From contig JAUWDI010000087.1 of NCBI GenBank assembly GCA_030608865.1, positions 1 to 5,389 on the forward strand: a DNA stretch of 5,389 bases, written 5' to 3'. This DNA is from Anaerolineales bacterium. GTDB taxonomy: Bacteria; Chloroflexota; Anaerolineae; Anaerolineales; E44-bin32. The stretch's first letter is position 1. Each line of letters begins with the position of its first letter. Under the pieces are notes generated by a model, which had not been told where the DNA came from, did no database searches, and saw nothing but the letters and a program-made list of their open reading frames with translations. The translations under genes were made by a program, and so were the position numbers. Below are positions 5,354-5,389 of the stretch, in pieces.

Positions 5354-5389
5354 ATGAAGACGAAAAGATTGCCGTATCAACTCACACTC
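5354..5389 (+). CDS. possible start of a rightward gene, cut by window edge
   Basis: ATG at 5354-5356 opens a frame MKTKRLPYQLTL that runs to the window end with no stop. GGAG (5344-5347) lies 6 nt upstream, a good Shine-Dalgarno distance. The basic start followed by hydrophobic residues could lead into a signal or membrane segment, but 12 residues are too few to name a family. The gene would diverge from pheS. No clear promoter is seen for it. It may be a chance ATG. Confidence 0.4.
   Translation, partial: MKTKRLPYQLTL

Noticed and set aside
5198..5389. Minus-strand open frame ending at 5198, possibly the tail of another gene
   Set aside because: Its last codons coincide with the strong pheS promoter, the peptide resembles no family I know, it has no good start signal, and a better plus-strand start lies at 5354.

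Overview
The window is an ordinary bacterial chromosomal segment built around phenylalanyl-tRNA synthetase. Its centre is a pheS-pheT operon on the minus strand, preceded by a complete T-box riboswitch with its own sigma70-type promoter. The T-box, the bacterial-type PheS/PheT pair, a PheT longer than usual and a stand-alone GAF protein would fit a Gram-positive-like or Chloroflexota-like bacterium of moderate to high GC. The phylum is an inference from gene style; no marker in the window settles it.

Layout, left to right. Positions 1-317 (minus) hold the N-terminal part of a DNPH1/Rcl-type 2'-deoxynucleoside 5'-phosphate N-hydrolase that runs off the left edge. Positions 318-612 are a divergent intergenic region with no convincing gene; it contains a perfect 7-bp inverted repeat enclosing a possible extended -10 for the leftward gene, a pair of overlapping small hairpins, and a possible extended -10 for the rightward gene. 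Positions 613-1227 (plus) encode a 204-residue protein with an N-terminal leucine-zipper coiled coil followed by one GAF domain. It converges on pheT, and the two stop codons overlap by four bases.

Positions 1224-3782 (minus) are pheT and 3823-4848 (minus) are pheS. Upstream, about 4893-5201, lies the T-box leader: Stem I with AGUA and GAA specifier-loop signatures and a UUC (Phe) specifier candidate, the canonical T-box sequence whose variable base U matches a tRNA with discriminator A, and mutually exclusive antiterminator and terminator helices. The promoter (TTGACA, 16-nt spacer, CATAAT) lies at 5208-5235. Positions 5236-5353 show no clear gene. A possible rightward gene begins at 5354 and is cut by the window edge after 12 codons.

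How it works together: uncharged tRNA-Phe should bind the leader, stabilise the antiterminator and let transcription enter pheS-pheT, so the synthetase is made when charged tRNA-Phe is scarce. The GAF and DNPH1-like genes have no evident functional tie to this operon. I see no mobile element, CRISPR array, tRNA or rRNA gene, and no clearly undescribed system. The most informative items are the T-box details, the four-cysteine cluster in PheS, the insertion near the PheT N-terminus and the coiled-coil GAF protein.
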